Below are positions 7,919 through 18,676 of a stretch of DNA of 37,971 nt, piece after piece. Within the stretch, counting starts at the first letter, position 1; every line of letters begins with the position of its first letter. The DNA comes from an uncultured Bacteroidales bacterium (GTDB lineage Bacteria > Bacteroidota > Bacteroidia > Bacteroidales > Bacteroidaceae). Both the position numbers and the translations under genes were made by a program. The notes beneath the pieces are model-generated. The model saw nothing but the letters and a program-made list of their open reading frames with translations. It was not told the DNA's origin and ran no database searches. The stretch covers positions 1 through 37,971 of the forward strand of contig CACWFV010000017.1 of the NCBI GenBank assembly GCA_902760315.1, written 5' to 3'.

Positions 7919-9238
7919 TTATGAATTGAATGTTTTAAGGAAATCGCCAACGACATAGGAACTGCCGCCAACGAATATGAAATCGTCTCTAAGGGCATTC
8001 TTCATACATTGAGTATATGCTTCATGTACAGTGGGATAGCATTCGCCAAGTAGTCCATGTTTAGTCGCTTCTAACTGTAATTTTTTTTCGTCAATGGCAC
8101 GTTTGTTGTCGGCTTTGGTAAAATAAAATATAGCCTGCTTGGGCAAAAGTTCAAGCACGCTGTCAAGGTCTTTGTCGTTGACCATTCCAAAAATGATGTG
8201 CATGTGTCTGCATCGCTGCTGTTGTAATTGGGCGGAAAGATACTGCCAACCGCCAACATTGTGGCCAGTGTCACAGACTACTTTCGGATTCTGCTGAACA
8301 ATTTGCCAGCGCCCCATTAGGCCTGTTGACTCAGCGACATGTTCAATGGCGCGTTGTATCTCCTGGCGACTCTTTTCAATATTTTCGGGTCTTTCGCACA
8401 GGCATAGATACCCCATCTTGGCTAATTGAAGAATGGCTACAAGAACGGTGTTCATGTTTTTTGCCTGGTAGATTCCTCCCAAGTCGCCATGTAATATTCC
8501 AAGATGGATAGTATGGTATGTCATTCCCCCTCCAGGAATGCTATCTGCTGAAGCAATTTCCTTGACATCTTGTGCAAAAATGGCAGATGCGTGCATTTGC
8601 TGCGCTTTTTGCTCGAATACGCGCCGTGTTTCTTCATTGGCCTCACCGATAACAACAGGTATACCTTCTTTAATAATGCCTGCCTTCTCACCTGCTATCA
8701 ATGCTAAGGTGTTTCCCAGGAATTGGGTGTGGTCGAAGCTGATGTTAGTGATGATTGATAATATCGGCGTGATGATGTTGGTGCAGTCAAGCCGGCCTCC
8801 TAGCCCTACTTCTATGACGGCTACGTCAACTTGTTGATCTTTGAAGTATTGGAAAGCCATGGCTGTCGTCACTTCAAAGAAGGAAGGGTGGAGGGGCTCG
8901 AAAAAAGAACGCTCACGCTCCACAAAGCGAGTGACGTATAATTCGCTGATAGGCTTTCCATTAACACGGATGCGCTCACGGAAGTCTACCAGGTGAGGTG
9001 AAGTGTAAAGTCCCACCTTGTAGCCACATTCCTGGAGAATAGCTGCTATGGTATGAGAGCACGACCCTTTTCCATTTGTACCGGCGATATGAATGGTAGC
9101 AAACGCCTGATGAGGATGACCTAAATGTTCGTCAAGAAGTAGGGTGTTGGTCAGCCCCTCCTTATAACCGGAATTCCCTTGTCGCTCAAACATGGGAATC
9201 TGGTTATAGAGGTAGTTGCAAGTCTCCTGATATGTCAT
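7919..9238 (-). CDS. folC: Bifunctional folylpolyglutamate/dihydrofolate synthase
   Basis: This 439-residue Mur-ligase-type enzyme adds glutamate to dihydropteroate and to folates. The P-loop HIAGTNGKGSCSH lies near residue 47, followed by TSPHLVDFRERIRVNG, and the central VGLGGRLDCTN motif near 142 is typical of FolC. Length is normal. It is followed by galM across a gap of about 90 bp that contains the galM promoter, so the two are probably separate units. dnaJ lies upstream on the same strand, 38 bp away. Confidence 0.94.
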   Translation of the reverse strand: MTYQETCNYLYNQIPMFERQGNSGYKEGLTNTLLLDEHLGHPHQAFATIHIAGTNGKGSCSHTIAAILQECGYKVGLYTSPHLVDFRERIRVNGKPISELYVTRFVERERSFFEPLHPSFFEVTTAMAFQYFKDQQVDVAVIEVGLGGRLDCTNIITPILSIITNISFDHTQFLGNTLALIAGEKAGIIKEGIPVVIGEANEETRRVFEQKAQQMHASAIFAQDVKEIASADSIPGGGMTYHTIHLGILHGDLGGIYQAKNMNTVLVAILQLAKMGYLCLCERPENIEKSRQEIQRAIEHVAESTGLMGRWQIVQQNPKVVCDTGHNVGGWQYLSAQLQQQRCRHMHIIFGMVNDKDLDSVLELLPKQAIFYFTKADNKRAIDEKKLQLEATKHGLLGECYPTVHEAYTQCMKNALRDDFIFVGGSSYVVGDFLKTFNS

Positions 9239-9253
9239 GTGTATAGATACTTG

Positions 9254-9273
9254 TCGCTAATAAAGAATAGCGA
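9254..9273. other. Short intercistronic hairpin between dnaJ and folC
   Basis: TCGCTA at 9254-9259 pairs with TAGCGA at 9268-9273 around an 8-nt loop. No T tract follows, so it is a weak terminator at best, or an mRNA-processing or stabilising element between the two genes. Confidence 0.35.
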
Positions 9274-9276
9274 ACT

Positions 9277-10428
9277 TTAATTGAAGTAGTTCCTGAATTT
9301 TTGGAAAATAGAGCGTTTGGTGGCTGCGTCACCTTTGAAGTTGTCTGATTGGCGGAATTGCTCTATGGCCGTTTTTTCGTCTTTATTCAGTGTCTTGGGA
9401 ATATAAACGCTGACGTTTACCACAAGATCACCATTTCCGCGACCGTAACCCTGTACTGCAGGCAGACCTTTACCGCGTAAGCGCATCGTCTTGCCTGGTT
9501 GCGTGCCTGGTTCCATCTTCACTTTTAGTTTGTTGCCTTCAATAGTTGGGATCTCAACCTCGCCGCCTAATGCTGCAGTGGGGAAGTCGAGCAGGAGATT
9601 ATAGATGAGGTCGTTGTTATCGCGGATGAAAGTTTCATTCTCTTCTTCCTCAATAAACACCTGAATGTCACCATTGATGCCTTTATGTCGTCCAGCATTA
9701 CCTTTTCCGGGAACGTTGACAATCATTCCTTCGGCAACACCGGCCGGTATCTTGATTTCTACAACCTCTTCGCCCTTGACAATACCAGAACCGCCACACT
9801 CGTGACACTTGTTCTTGATAACGGTTCCCTCGCCGCCACAAGTAGGACAGACGCCTTGAGTTTGCATCATGCCGAAGATGCTTTGCGTAGTATGGGTGAT
9901 GACCCCACTGCCGTGGCAGGTAGGACACTGCTCATTGGTGCTGCCGGCCTCGGCACCTGAGCCATGGCAATGAGAACAGGTAATGTCTTTGCGAACTTTG
10001 AATTTTTTTGTGACCCCATGGGCTATTTCCTCCAGCGATAGTCTGACCTTCAATCGGAGGTCAGAGCCGCGGTGCTTCTGTGGTCCGCGGCTACCGCTGA
10101 AGCCGCCAAAGCCACCGGCGCGTCCACCGAAGATGTCACCAAACATAGAGAAGATGTCATCCATGTTCATCGATGTTCCAAAACCTCCAAAGCCACTGGC
10201 TCCAGGTCCATTGAAACCGAACTGGTCGTATTGCTGGCGCTTCTGAGGGTCATGTAAGACGTCATAAGCTTCAGCAGCCTCTTTGAACTTCTCCTCGGCT
10301 TCTTTGTTTCCCGGATTGCGGTCAGGGTGGTATTTTATGGCTATGGTGCGATAAGCTTTCTTAATCTGGTCTTCAGTGGCATTTTTATCTACGCCAAGCA
10401 CTTCATAATAGTCACGTTTTTGTGCCAT
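9277..10428 (-). CDS. dnaJ: Chaperone protein DnaJ (Hsp40)
   Basis: This 383-residue type I J-protein delivers substrates to DnaK and stimulates its ATPase. It has the J domain with HPD (in [10 protein letters not shown], near residue 34), a Gly/Phe-rich linker, four zinc-binding CxxCxGxG repeats ([32 protein letters not shown]), and C-terminal substrate-binding domains. All parts are intact. It follows grpE by 18 bp, so the two co-chaperones form one operon; dnaK is not in the window. Confidence 0.97.
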   Translation of the reverse strand: MAQKRDYYEVLGVDKNATEDQIKKAYRTIAIKYHPDRNPGNKEAEEKFKEAAEAYDVLHDPQKRQQYDQFGFNGPGASGFGGFGTSMNMDDIFSMFGDIFGGRAGGFGGFSGSRGPQKHRGSDLRLKVRLSLEEIAHGVTKKFKVRKDITCSHCHGSGAEAGSTNEQCPTCHGSGVITHTTQSIFGMMQTQGVCPTCGGEGTVIKNKCHECGGSGIVKGEEVVEIKIPAGVAEGMIVNVPGKGNAGRHKGINGDIQVFIEEEENETFIRDNNDLIYNLLLDFPTAALGGEVEIPTIEGNKLKVKMEPGTQPGKTMRLRGKGLPAVQGYGRGNGDLVVNVSVYIPKTLNKDEKTAIEQFRQSDNFKGDAATKRSIFQKFRNYFN

Positions 10429-10446
10429 TTCCTTTTTTGTTATTTC

Positions 10447-11025
10447 TTATTGTCCTACAGCCACTTTTGCGTGGCGAATTACTTTGTCGTTGAGTCGGTA
10501 GCCAGCCTGCAAGCAGTCAATCACTTTGCCTTTCTTGTCATCGCCCATCCCCGGTACCATTGCTACTGCCTCGTGCAGATCAGTGTTGAAATCAGCGTCA
10601 GCAGTCTCAATCTTCTTGACGCCAAGGCCTTCAAGTGTCTTCATGAATTTATGGTAGATAAGTTCCATGCCTTCTCGAAGCACAGCGGGGTCATCTGTTT
10701 TGGCACCATTGTCAATAGCACGCTCCATGTCGTCAATGACAGGGAGGATGGCCGTTACCGCCTTCTCACCGCCATTGAGAATGAGCTCTGCTTTTTCTTT
10801 AAGGGTACGCTTGCGGTAATTGTCAAACTCTGCGGTCTTATAGAGAATCTGGGTCTTCAGCTGTTCTATCTCAGCAAGAGCCGCTTTCAGTGGATCGGTT
10901 TCCTCTTCTTCTGTGGATTCCTGAGCAGCAGTCTCGTTGACAGTTACAGTGTCGTTAGCAATAGTTTCGTCGACGGAATTTTCCTCGACGTTTACTTCTT
11001 CTTGGTTTGTCTTTTCTTCTGCCAT
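10447..11025 (-). CDS. grpE: Nucleotide exchange factor GrpE
   Basis: This 192-residue protein releases ADP from DnaK. The N-terminal 45 residues are acidic and low-complexity (many Glu, Thr and Asn). They are followed by a coiled-coil region and the conserved core FDNYRKRTLKEKAEL, LPVIDDMERAI and HEAVAMVPG. The C-terminus (YRLNDKVIRHAKVAV) is the typical beta domain. It precedes dnaJ by 18 bp. Just upstream the minus strand has AATATTTGC, a near -7 match, as a possible promoter. Confidence 0.95.
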   Translation of the reverse strand: MAEEKTNQEEVNVEENSVDETIANDTVTVNETAAQESTEEEETDPLKAALAEIEQLKTQILYKTAEFDNYRKRTLKEKAELILNGGEKAVTAILPVIDDMERAIDNGAKTDDPAVLREGMELIYHKFMKTLEGLGVKKIETADADFNTDLHEAVAMVPGMGDDKKGKVIDCLQAGYRLNDKVIRHAKVAVGQ

Positions 11026-11087
11026 AGTGTTTTGTTATTTAAATCCTAACAGACTAAAAGCAAATATTATGCCATTTTTTCCGGATA

Positions 11088-12716
<1,629 letters not shown>

Positions 12717-12736
12717 TTATTAATATTAAGCGGCTG

Positions 12737-12744
12737 CAAAGGTA
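12737..12744 (-). promoter_or_regulatory. -7 box upstream of the ABC-F gene
   Basis: The minus strand reads TACCTTTG followed by C, an exact consensus match about 35 bases before the ATG. The -33 region is not conserved. Confidence 0.55.
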
Positions 12745-12786
12745 CGAAAAATTATTGAGAATTGTTGCATTTTTAATTAACTATTT

Positions 12787-13140
12787 CTATTGCACATCGT
12801 TGATGATAGCGCTAACATAGGTGCGCTGCCAGTCTTTTTCGTGATAGATTGTCTGGTCAAATAGTAATATATCCAAGTCTAAAGTTACCCGCTGAGGTGT
12901 CCTTGCAGTCTCCGATTCTATGTTTTTAAGCAATTGTTGCAGTGCTGCTGAAGATAGTGTTGTAGTGCCTCTTACCAGACGGTTCATATACCAAAGTTTA
13001 CCACCTTTGATGTCGGGTGTCCATAGCGTGCGGCTTAGAATGCTGTCTTGCAGTAGGTAAGTCAGCCGTTCTGTCGCCCAGTGTATATGGGCAGTCTGCA
13101 AATAGTTAGACCCTAAGGCGATGATAACGGTATGTTTCAT
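12787..13140 (-). CDS. Short HPPK-like protein
   Basis: This 117-residue protein resembles 6-hydroxymethyl-dihydropterin pyrophosphokinase (FolK). It begins IIALGSN and ends with TLDLDILLFDQ, the segment that carries the two magnesium-binding aspartates. Typical FolK is about 160 residues. Here the GDR after GSN, the arginine-rich loop before LDLD, and the C-terminal HPR and LxPL region are absent or changed. It may be a divergent FolK or a family member without full activity. Its ATG overlaps the fbp stop (ATGA), so it is translationally coupled to fbp. The folate link to folC in the same window is suggestive only. Confidence 0.65.
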   Translation of the reverse strand: MKHTVIIALGSNYLQTAHIHWATERLTYLLQDSILSRTLWTPDIKGGKLWYMNRLVRGTTTLSSAALQQLLKNIESETARTPQRVTLDLDILLFDQTIYHEKDWQRTYVSAIINDVQ

Positions 13141-15116
13141 TTGGTCTCAGTGATGATGCCATGGCGGTAGGCGTAGAGCAGTTGGCGCAGGTCGTCTATC
13201 TGGCTGCGTAGCTCCTCGCCCCGGTCAGTGTCGGCCACCAGCATGCGGTGTGCGGAGAGTTCCACAAGTTGTGTGGTTGACTTAATATCAGTACCTTTTT
13301 CAATGGCTTCTGAAGCGCTGGTAAATGGTTCGTGCTGAACCAGTTGGAAACCGCGGCTATGGTAAACCAGCGTATAGCCGGCAATACCCGTTTCAGAGTG
13401 ATAGGCCTGAGAGAAGCCACCGTCGATAACCATTAATTTACCATTGGCTTTGATGGGGTTCTCGCCACTTGACGCATGAACAGGGACGTGGCCATTGATG
13501 ATGTGTCGGTTTTCGCCCTTTATTCCGAAAGCGTCGAGTATGTGGTCAGCCACCTCTTCTGAGTTGCGAAGTTGGAAATAATAGCCTTTCTCTTCTTTGA
13601 ATGTTTCCTTGTCAGTCAGAAAATAGCGTTCAAAGGTTGCCATCTTTGACTTGTCGAACAAGGGGGAGTCCTTTCCGCACCATAGATAAAGGAAATAGTC
13701 GCGGGCAAAGAGACGCAACTCCTTCTCAGTGTCGCTTTCAAATGCGGCACGCACCATCATGCCTATGTGGTGCATCAGTCTCTTTCCGCTATAGCGCTTT
13801 CCGTTGTAGAGTTCAACTTCTTTCAACGTGCCGTCAGCATTAAGAGGACAAGAGGCATGGAATAGTAGGTTTTGGTTGCATATGGCATACATGCAACCGT
13901 GGGATAAGAGCATTTTAATGTGCTTCTGCAGTTTCTCGCTGACGCGGAACGCGTGATGCAGACGTTCCATGAGTTGATCTTCCTCAGGTGTCAACTGACA
14001 GGGATTCTTCGGGTCAATCGTGGGGAAGTTATTGGAACGCATCTGATATTCTTTTCCATCTATAACCAGTACACCGCGTTCATAGTCAATATGGTCAAGC
14101 AAGCAGCGGTCCAGCATCCCCCATTCAGGACGTCGCTTGAAGATTTGAGCCTCTTTCTTGAATTGAATAATGGAGATGGCCTTATGCATTTGTGCTGTCA
14201 GGCGAATGTACTTATCTTCCATCTGGTTACCTGCCATCAGTTTGGGAATAAACTCTTCGCAGGGGTCATTGCCGTAGACCTCCATGGCAAACGTGGCCAG
14301 AGGCACCAGGTTGATGCCGTAGGCTTCTTCGACGGTGGCCAGATTGGCATAACGCAGAGACAGTCGCAGCACATTGCAGATACAAGCATTGTTGCCGGCA
14401 CCGGCTCCCATCCACAGTATGTCATGATTGCCCCACTGTATATCCCACGAGTGATATTGCTTCAGTGTGTCTAAGATGATGTGTGCGCCAGGACCTCTGT
14501 CGTAGATGTCGCCTAATATGTGGAGCTGGTCGATGGAGAGTCGTTGAATGACATTGCACAGTGCGATGATGAAGTCGTCCGCCCGGCCTGTAGAGATGAT
14601 AGTGTCTACGATGACGCTCACATAGGCTGCTTTATCGCTGTCGTCGGTTCGTTCGTGGAGTAGTTCTTCTATGATATAGGCGAAGTCCTCAGGCAGCGAC
14701 TTGCGAACCTTTGAGCGGGTGTACTTTGAAGATACGTCGCGGCAGACGCTAACGAGTCTGTGAATGGTGATATGGTACCAGTCGTCAAGGTCTTCTGACT
14801 CGGCAGCCTTGATGAGTTCCAGCTTTTCCTCTGGGTAATATATGAGTGTGCAAAGTTCGCGGCGCTCTTTGTCGCGTATGTCACCGGCAAACAGCTCGCT
14901 GACTTTGCGGCGTATGTTTCCTGACGCATTCTTCAGCACATGTTTGAAAGCGGCACTTTCGCCATGCAGGTCAGCCAGGAAATGCTCCGTACCTTTAGGT
15001 AGGTTCAGAATGGCTTCCAGATTGATAATCTCGGTTGCTGCTGAAGCTATCGTTGGAAAAGATGTTGCCAGCAAGCGCAAATAGTGCATGTCATGCTCTG
15101 ATAATGGCTCTTTCAT
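13137..15116 (-). CDS. fbp: Fructose-1,6-bisphosphatase, class III
   Basis: This 659-residue enzyme is the class III FBPase found in Firmicutes and Bacteroidetes; it removes the 1-phosphate in gluconeogenesis. It is built on a calcineurin-like metallophosphatase core: LGDIYDRGPGAHIIL and QWGNHDILWMGAGAG (roughly residues 195-240) and INGHVPVH with downstream DGGFS (about 540-570). Length fits the family (about 640-670). The stop overlaps the start of the HPPK-like gene by four bases, and the upstream glycosyltransferase gene ends 17 bp away, so it sits inside a four-gene unit. Confidence 0.95.
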   Translation of the reverse strand: MKEPLSEHDMHYLRLLATSFPTIASAATEIINLEAILNLPKGTEHFLADLHGESAAFKHVLKNASGNIRRKVSELFAGDIRDKERRELCTLIYYPEEKLELIKAAESEDLDDWYHITIHRLVSVCRDVSSKYTRSKVRKSLPEDFAYIIEELLHERTDDSDKAAYVSVIVDTIISTGRADDFIIALCNVIQRLSIDQLHILGDIYDRGPGAHIILDTLKQYHSWDIQWGNHDILWMGAGAGNNACICNVLRLSLRYANLATVEEAYGINLVPLATFAMEVYGNDPCEEFIPKLMAGNQMEDKYIRLTAQMHKAISIIQFKKEAQIFKRRPEWGMLDRCLLDHIDYERGVLVIDGKEYQMRSNNFPTIDPKNPCQLTPEEDQLMERLHHAFRVSEKLQKHIKMLLSHGCMYAICNQNLLFHASCPLNADGTLKEVELYNGKRYSGKRLMHHIGMMVRAAFESDTEKELRLFARDYFLYLWCGKDSPLFDKSKMATFERYFLTDKETFKEEKGYYFQLRNSEEVADHILDAFGIKGENRHIINGHVPVHASSGENPIKANGKLMVIDGGFSQAYHSETGIAGYTLVYHSRGFQLVQHEPFTSASEAIEKGTDIKSTTQLVELSAHRMLVADTDRGEELRSQIDDLRQLLYAYRHGIITETK

Positions 15117-15132
15117 CGTCTTATCGTTAGTG

Positions 15133-16236
15133 TTAAATGGTAATTTTCAGGTGATTGTCAATATATTTCCTCATCCGGCGGGTTTGCCAGTCATTTTTTG
15201 GCGTTACCGGCATAATGCCTTCCGTCAGTCCCGTCCGCTCGTACGTCAGTTGTAGTAGCCGTCGCGCGAAGTTGTAAAGTTGGTGACTTTGTAGGGCTTC
15301 GCAAAGCAATTCTTCTTCACAGTCGTGGTTGCGCAACTCCTTGTCTAACTCTATGAGATGCATTACGGTAAGTTTTCTGTGCTGTTCCAATTTGCGCAGA
15401 TGACGAAATGTGGCCAGCAGGCGTTCGTTTTCCGTGGCATATTGCATGCCGATGGCTTCTTCAATAGTCTTTGCTGACTCATAGTCATCAGGCATGTAGC
15501 ATGTCATTTGTCTTATGTCAAAATCAGGAGGGTCAATACGCAACTGTAGCAGTCCTCGCCTGACGACATCGGCTATTTGTTCTTGGTGGATATAGCAGTA
15601 GAGCCTGCGCCACTGGTCATGGTCGGTAATATTGATATATGGTTCTCCCAGCCAGCGCTCGTCACCTGTAATACCTACCTTTATGAGTTGCTGCAGCGTT
15701 TTCTTCGTGTCGTCAGTCATCAGTTCCCAGGGATTGCTGTCCATTACCTTCTGGTAGATAAGTGCCATTTGTTGAGCCATGTCTTCATTGGTGATGGAGT
15801 GGGTAACAAGACTGTTACGAATGATGACGGTGCGCTTGTTCCATCCGAGTTCGTGCATACATTCTTCTTCCATTTTCCCTTGAATGATGACGGCATACGC
15901 TTTCTGTACTAAGCGTTTAACAAAGAGCAGGCGTTTGGGTTGTTTCTCTTTCCAGAAGTGATGGTTCACTACCCATGGTTCTAATTGACCGTGCGGCGTC
16001 AATACGATTCGAGTATTGTTTCTCAACGCTTTTTGAGCCAGGCGGTATGCCGTGAAATGCCAGCAGCCATGAATGTGCAGAATATCGTAATGTTGGCCGT
16101 TCAGTAATTCTTTGGCATGTTGATAACTGTCTGTTGCCTCACATACAATTCCAGGAACCATTGCTGCGCAAAGCGTTTCTACGTATTGCGCTATCATTGA
16201 ATGATCATTGTTGCCATGGTAGTGGAGTACCTTCAT
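15133..16236 (-). CDS. Divergent GT4-like glycosyltransferase domain protein
   Basis: This 367-residue protein starts like GT-B glycosyltransferases: ILHIHGCWHF (near residue 52), VLTPHGQLEPWVV (near 78), and IIQGKMEEECMHELGW followed by a short IRNSL stretch. The second half lacks the usual donor-binding region with its E-x7-E motif; instead there is a charged helical segment of unknown type. It is probably not a standard retaining transferase, and may be a partner or a degenerate enzyme. Its ATG overlaps the stop of the GT2 gene upstream (ATGA), and fbp follows 17 bp later. No membrane segment or signal peptide is visible. Confidence 0.65.
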   Translation of the reverse strand: MKVLHYHGNNDHSMIAQYVETLCAAMVPGIVCEATDSYQHAKELLNGQHYDILHIHGCWHFTAYRLAQKALRNNTRIVLTPHGQLEPWVVNHHFWKEKQPKRLLFVKRLVQKAYAVIIQGKMEEECMHELGWNKRTVIIRNSLVTHSITNEDMAQQMALIYQKVMDSNPWELMTDDTKKTLQQLIKVGITGDERWLGEPYINITDHDQWRRLYCYIHQEQIADVVRRGLLQLRIDPPDFDIRQMTCYMPDDYESAKTIEEAIGMQYATENERLLATFRHLRKLEQHRKLTVMHLIELDKELRNHDCEEELLCEALQSHQLYNFARRLLQLTYERTGLTEGIMPVTPKNDWQTRRMRKYIDNHLKITI

Positions 16237-16868
16237 GCAAACAGATTCTTAAGGAATACGCTTATACCCATGCACATCCGCTTTCCTGCTCCAATATGCT
16301 GGTCGAAGAGTTTGATAACTTCCAGACTGCACTCGCTGCTGAAAACCATTGCGTCGTACATTCCTCGACGCATACGGAAGAATCGACCCTTGTGTCCCCC
16401 GTTTCCATGGCGTTCGGCTTTCATAATCAATGTAGCCGCGTCAGCTATGTGGTTAAATGGCTGGCGGTAGATTTCCGGCTGTCCATGTTTCAGTCTGCCG
16501 TACACCATGGTAATCTGGCCGTCGGTACAACTCTCAAGCCACTCTTCGTTCAGTGGCGGACGAGTGATGTCGGCAAACATGATGTGAGGTGCGAGAGCCG
16601 CTTTCGCCCCGATGTTAAGTGCCAGCCGTGTGCGACTGTTATTGTACACACTCTTGGGCAGAAATGTTGTGTAGAGATGGGCGTTCTCTTGTTTGATTTT
16701 TTTTAAGATATCAGGTGTGCTGTCTGTAGAAGAGTCATCCACCACAATTATTTCTCCATGCACTTGACCTGCCACAGTCAGAAACTGTGGCAGGTTGTGT
16801 TCAAGTGCATCAGCCTGGTCATGCACAACGATGACCACTGATATGTTATAATTACCGGTTCTTGTCAC
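16233..16868 (-). CDS. GT2-family glycosyltransferase
   Basis: This 211-residue protein shows the GT-A start VVIVVHDQADALEHNLPQFL and the EIIVVDDSSTDSTPDIL nucleotide-binding segment, as in family 2 transferases. The usual DxD position reads IMFADITRPPL, so the second aspartate is missing and metal binding may differ. The start is GTG (16866-16868), directly after the TAA of the FGGY kinase gene; no in-frame ATG offers an alternative. It overlaps the next gene by four bases. No membrane helices. The acceptor is unknown. Confidence 0.7.
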   Translation of the reverse strand: MTRTGNYNISVVIVVHDQADALEHNLPQFLTVAGQVHGEIIVVDDSSTDSTPDILKKIKQENAHLYTTFLPKSVYNNSRTRLALNIGAKAALAPHIMFADITRPPLNEEWLESCTDGQITMVYGRLKHGQPEIYRQPFNHIADAATLIMKAERHGNGGHKGRFFRMRRGMYDAMVFSSECSLEVIKLFDQHIGAGKRMCMGISVFLKNLFA

Positions 16869-18458
16869 TTATTTTTTGGCGTCTACGGCAGCCTGCTCAA
16901 TAGGCAGGCAGTTTTTATAGTTTTCTATGTACTTCTCGAAACCGGCGACATCTTCTGCTGTTGGTGCGATGGAAACACCCGTGTTACCTGCGAAGACGAC
17001 CTCTTCAAGATAGTCGGCCAGGTTCTTGCCATTTTTGTTGATAAGGTATCCTGCCAGAAGTGCTATTCCCCACGCTCCACCTTCGCCAGCCGTTTCCATT
17101 ACGCTGATGGGGCTGTTAAGTGCTGCTGCCAGCATGCGCTGACCAACGCCGGGGGTCTTGAAGTAACCGCCATGGCCAGTAATGCGGTCTACCTTAATTT
17201 TCTCTTCTTTCAAGAGAATGTCGTTGCCTATCTTGAGCACGCCAATGGCACCATACAGGTGAGCACGCATGAAGTTGGCCAGATTGAACTTGTCGCCAGC
17301 TGAGCGCACAAACATAGGACGTCCCTCCTGTAAGCCCGTGACGGGTTCGCCGCTTACATAGTTATAAGCCATCAGGCCACCGCAGTCAGTGTCGCCCTCT
17401 AATGCCTTGTTGAACAACTTGCCGTACAGCTCGTTCATGTCAACGGGAACGCCTAACAGTTGTTGGTACTCCTTGAACAGACCTACCCATGCGTTGATGT
17501 CGCTGGTACAGTTGTTGCAGTGAACCATTGCTACCAGCGAACCGTCAGGCGTGGTCACCATGTCAATCATTTCGTAAGGCTTGCTGAGGGGTTTCTCCAG
17601 CACAATCATGGAGAACGACGAAGTGCCGGCAGAAACATTACCCGTACGCTGCTTGACAGCATTTGTGGCAACCATTCCTGTGCCGGCGTCACCCTCAGGG
17701 GGACATACGGGAATGCCTGCTTTCAGGTGTCCGCTAACATCCAGTTTCTTGGCACCCTCTGGTGTCAGGAATCCAGCATTCTCGCCAGCGACGAGCGATT
17801 TTGGCAATATGTCGTTTAGGCTGTATGGTAGCCCTTTCGCAGCGAGAATCTTGTCGAACTTTTCCACCATTTCCGCGTCGTAAGTCTTGGTGGCGGGGTC
17901 TACGGGAATCATTCCTGAAGCGTCGCCTACGCCCAACACAAACTTGCCGGTTACCTGCCAGTGGACGTATCCGGCCAGCGTGGTCAGGTATTTGATGTCG
18001 GCCACATGTTCCTCGTTGTCGAGAATGGCCTCATAGAGATGGCTGATGCTCCAGCGCAGGGGTATATTATAGTTGAATAGCTTCGATAGCTCTGTGGCAG
18101 CCTTACCGGTATTGGTGTTGCGCCATGTGCGGAAGGGTACTAATATCTCTTGTTGCTCGTTGAAAGCCATGTAGCCGTGCATCATGGCCGAGAAACCAAT
18201 AGCAGCCAACGATTCTATCTCACAGTCGTACTGCTTCTGAACGTCTTTGCGCAGGTCTGCGTAGCAGTCTTGAAGTCCATACCAGATGGCTTCAGTAGAG
18301 TAGGTCCACAGCCCATCTACCAATTGGTTTTCCCACTCGTGAGAACCCTGGGCAATGGGTTTGTTCTCTTGGTCGATGAGTACGGCTTTGATACGTGTGG
18401 AACCAAATTCGATTCCTAAAATGGCCTTTCCAGCCTCGATAGTTTGTTTAGCTGTCAT
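16869..18458 (-). CDS. FGGY-family carbohydrate kinase, ribulokinase-like
   Basis: This 529-residue sugar kinase has the N-terminal ATPase-fold phosphate loop LGIEFGSTRIKAVLID (13-28), a central GTSSFSMIV segment, and the C-terminal GHGGYFKTPGVGQRMLAAAL region of the FGGY family. The likely substrate is L-ribulose or D-xylulose; family members of this length in Bacteroides are linked to arabinose use (established knowledge), but no isomerase or epimerase gene lies nearby. It is expressed from a clear promoter (18491-18522) that diverges from ilvC and shares a 13-bp sequence with the ilvC promoter. The two glycosyltransferase genes and fbp follow without gaps, so they may be cotranscribed. Confidence 0.85.
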   Translation of the reverse strand: MTAKQTIEAGKAILGIEFGSTRIKAVLIDQENKPIAQGSHEWENQLVDGLWTYSTEAIWYGLQDCYADLRKDVQKQYDCEIESLAAIGFSAMMHGYMAFNEQQEILVPFRTWRNTNTGKAATELSKLFNYNIPLRWSISHLYEAILDNEEHVADIKYLTTLAGYVHWQVTGKFVLGVGDASGMIPVDPATKTYDAEMVEKFDKILAAKGLPYSLNDILPKSLVAGENAGFLTPEGAKKLDVSGHLKAGIPVCPPEGDAGTGMVATNAVKQRTGNVSAGTSSFSMIVLEKPLSKPYEMIDMVTTPDGSLVAMVHCNNCTSDINAWVGLFKEYQQLLGVPVDMNELYGKLFNKALEGDTDCGGLMAYNYVSGEPVTGLQEGRPMFVRSAGDKFNLANFMRAHLYGAIGVLKIGNDILLKEEKIKVDRITGHGGYFKTPGVGQRMLAAALNSPISVMETAGEGGAWGIALLAGYLINKNGKNLADYLEEVVFAGNTGVSIAPTAEDVAGFEKYIENYKNCLPIEQAAVDAKK

Positions 18459-18490
18459 AATATTTTGTTCTGTTAGGATTTATTTGATTG

Positions 18491-18522
18491 CAAAAGTAAC
18501 TTATTTTTTGCAAACAGCCAAA
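18491..18522 (-). promoter_or_regulatory. Promoter of the FGGY kinase gene
   Basis: On the minus strand TTTG (18519-18522), 20 nt, TACTTTTG (18491-18498): both boxes match the Bacteroidetes consensus. The predicted start leaves a leader of about 25 nt. Confidence 0.75.
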
Positions 18523-18633
18523 CATTTTATGCTGAAAATTGAAAGATTACTTGTTTTCTTTTTCTGTGTTTGGAGTTGAAAAAACGGAATTTAGTTTTTC
18601 AGAATAAAATCGTAAGAATATTTGGCTGTTTGC
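18510..18633. repeat. 13-bp inverted repeat over two divergent -33 boxes
   Basis: GCAAACAGCCAAA (18510-18522) and its perfect reverse complement TTTGGCTGTTTGC (18621-18633) are 98 bp apart. Each copy begins with the TTTG -33 box of one of the divergent promoters and extends nine bases into the spacer, where the consensus demands nothing. A shared regulator site is likely but unproven. Confidence 0.65.
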
Positions 18634-18652
18634 TTACAATTTATTACCTTTG
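18621..18652 (+). promoter_or_regulatory. Promoter of ilvC
   Basis: TTTG (18621-18624), 20 nt, TACCTTTG (18645-18652) is a consensus sigma-ABfr-type promoter. Transcription would begin near 18659, giving a leader of about 125 nt. Confidence 0.75.
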
Positions 18653-18676
18653 TGGCCGATTTAATTAGTTATTCTA

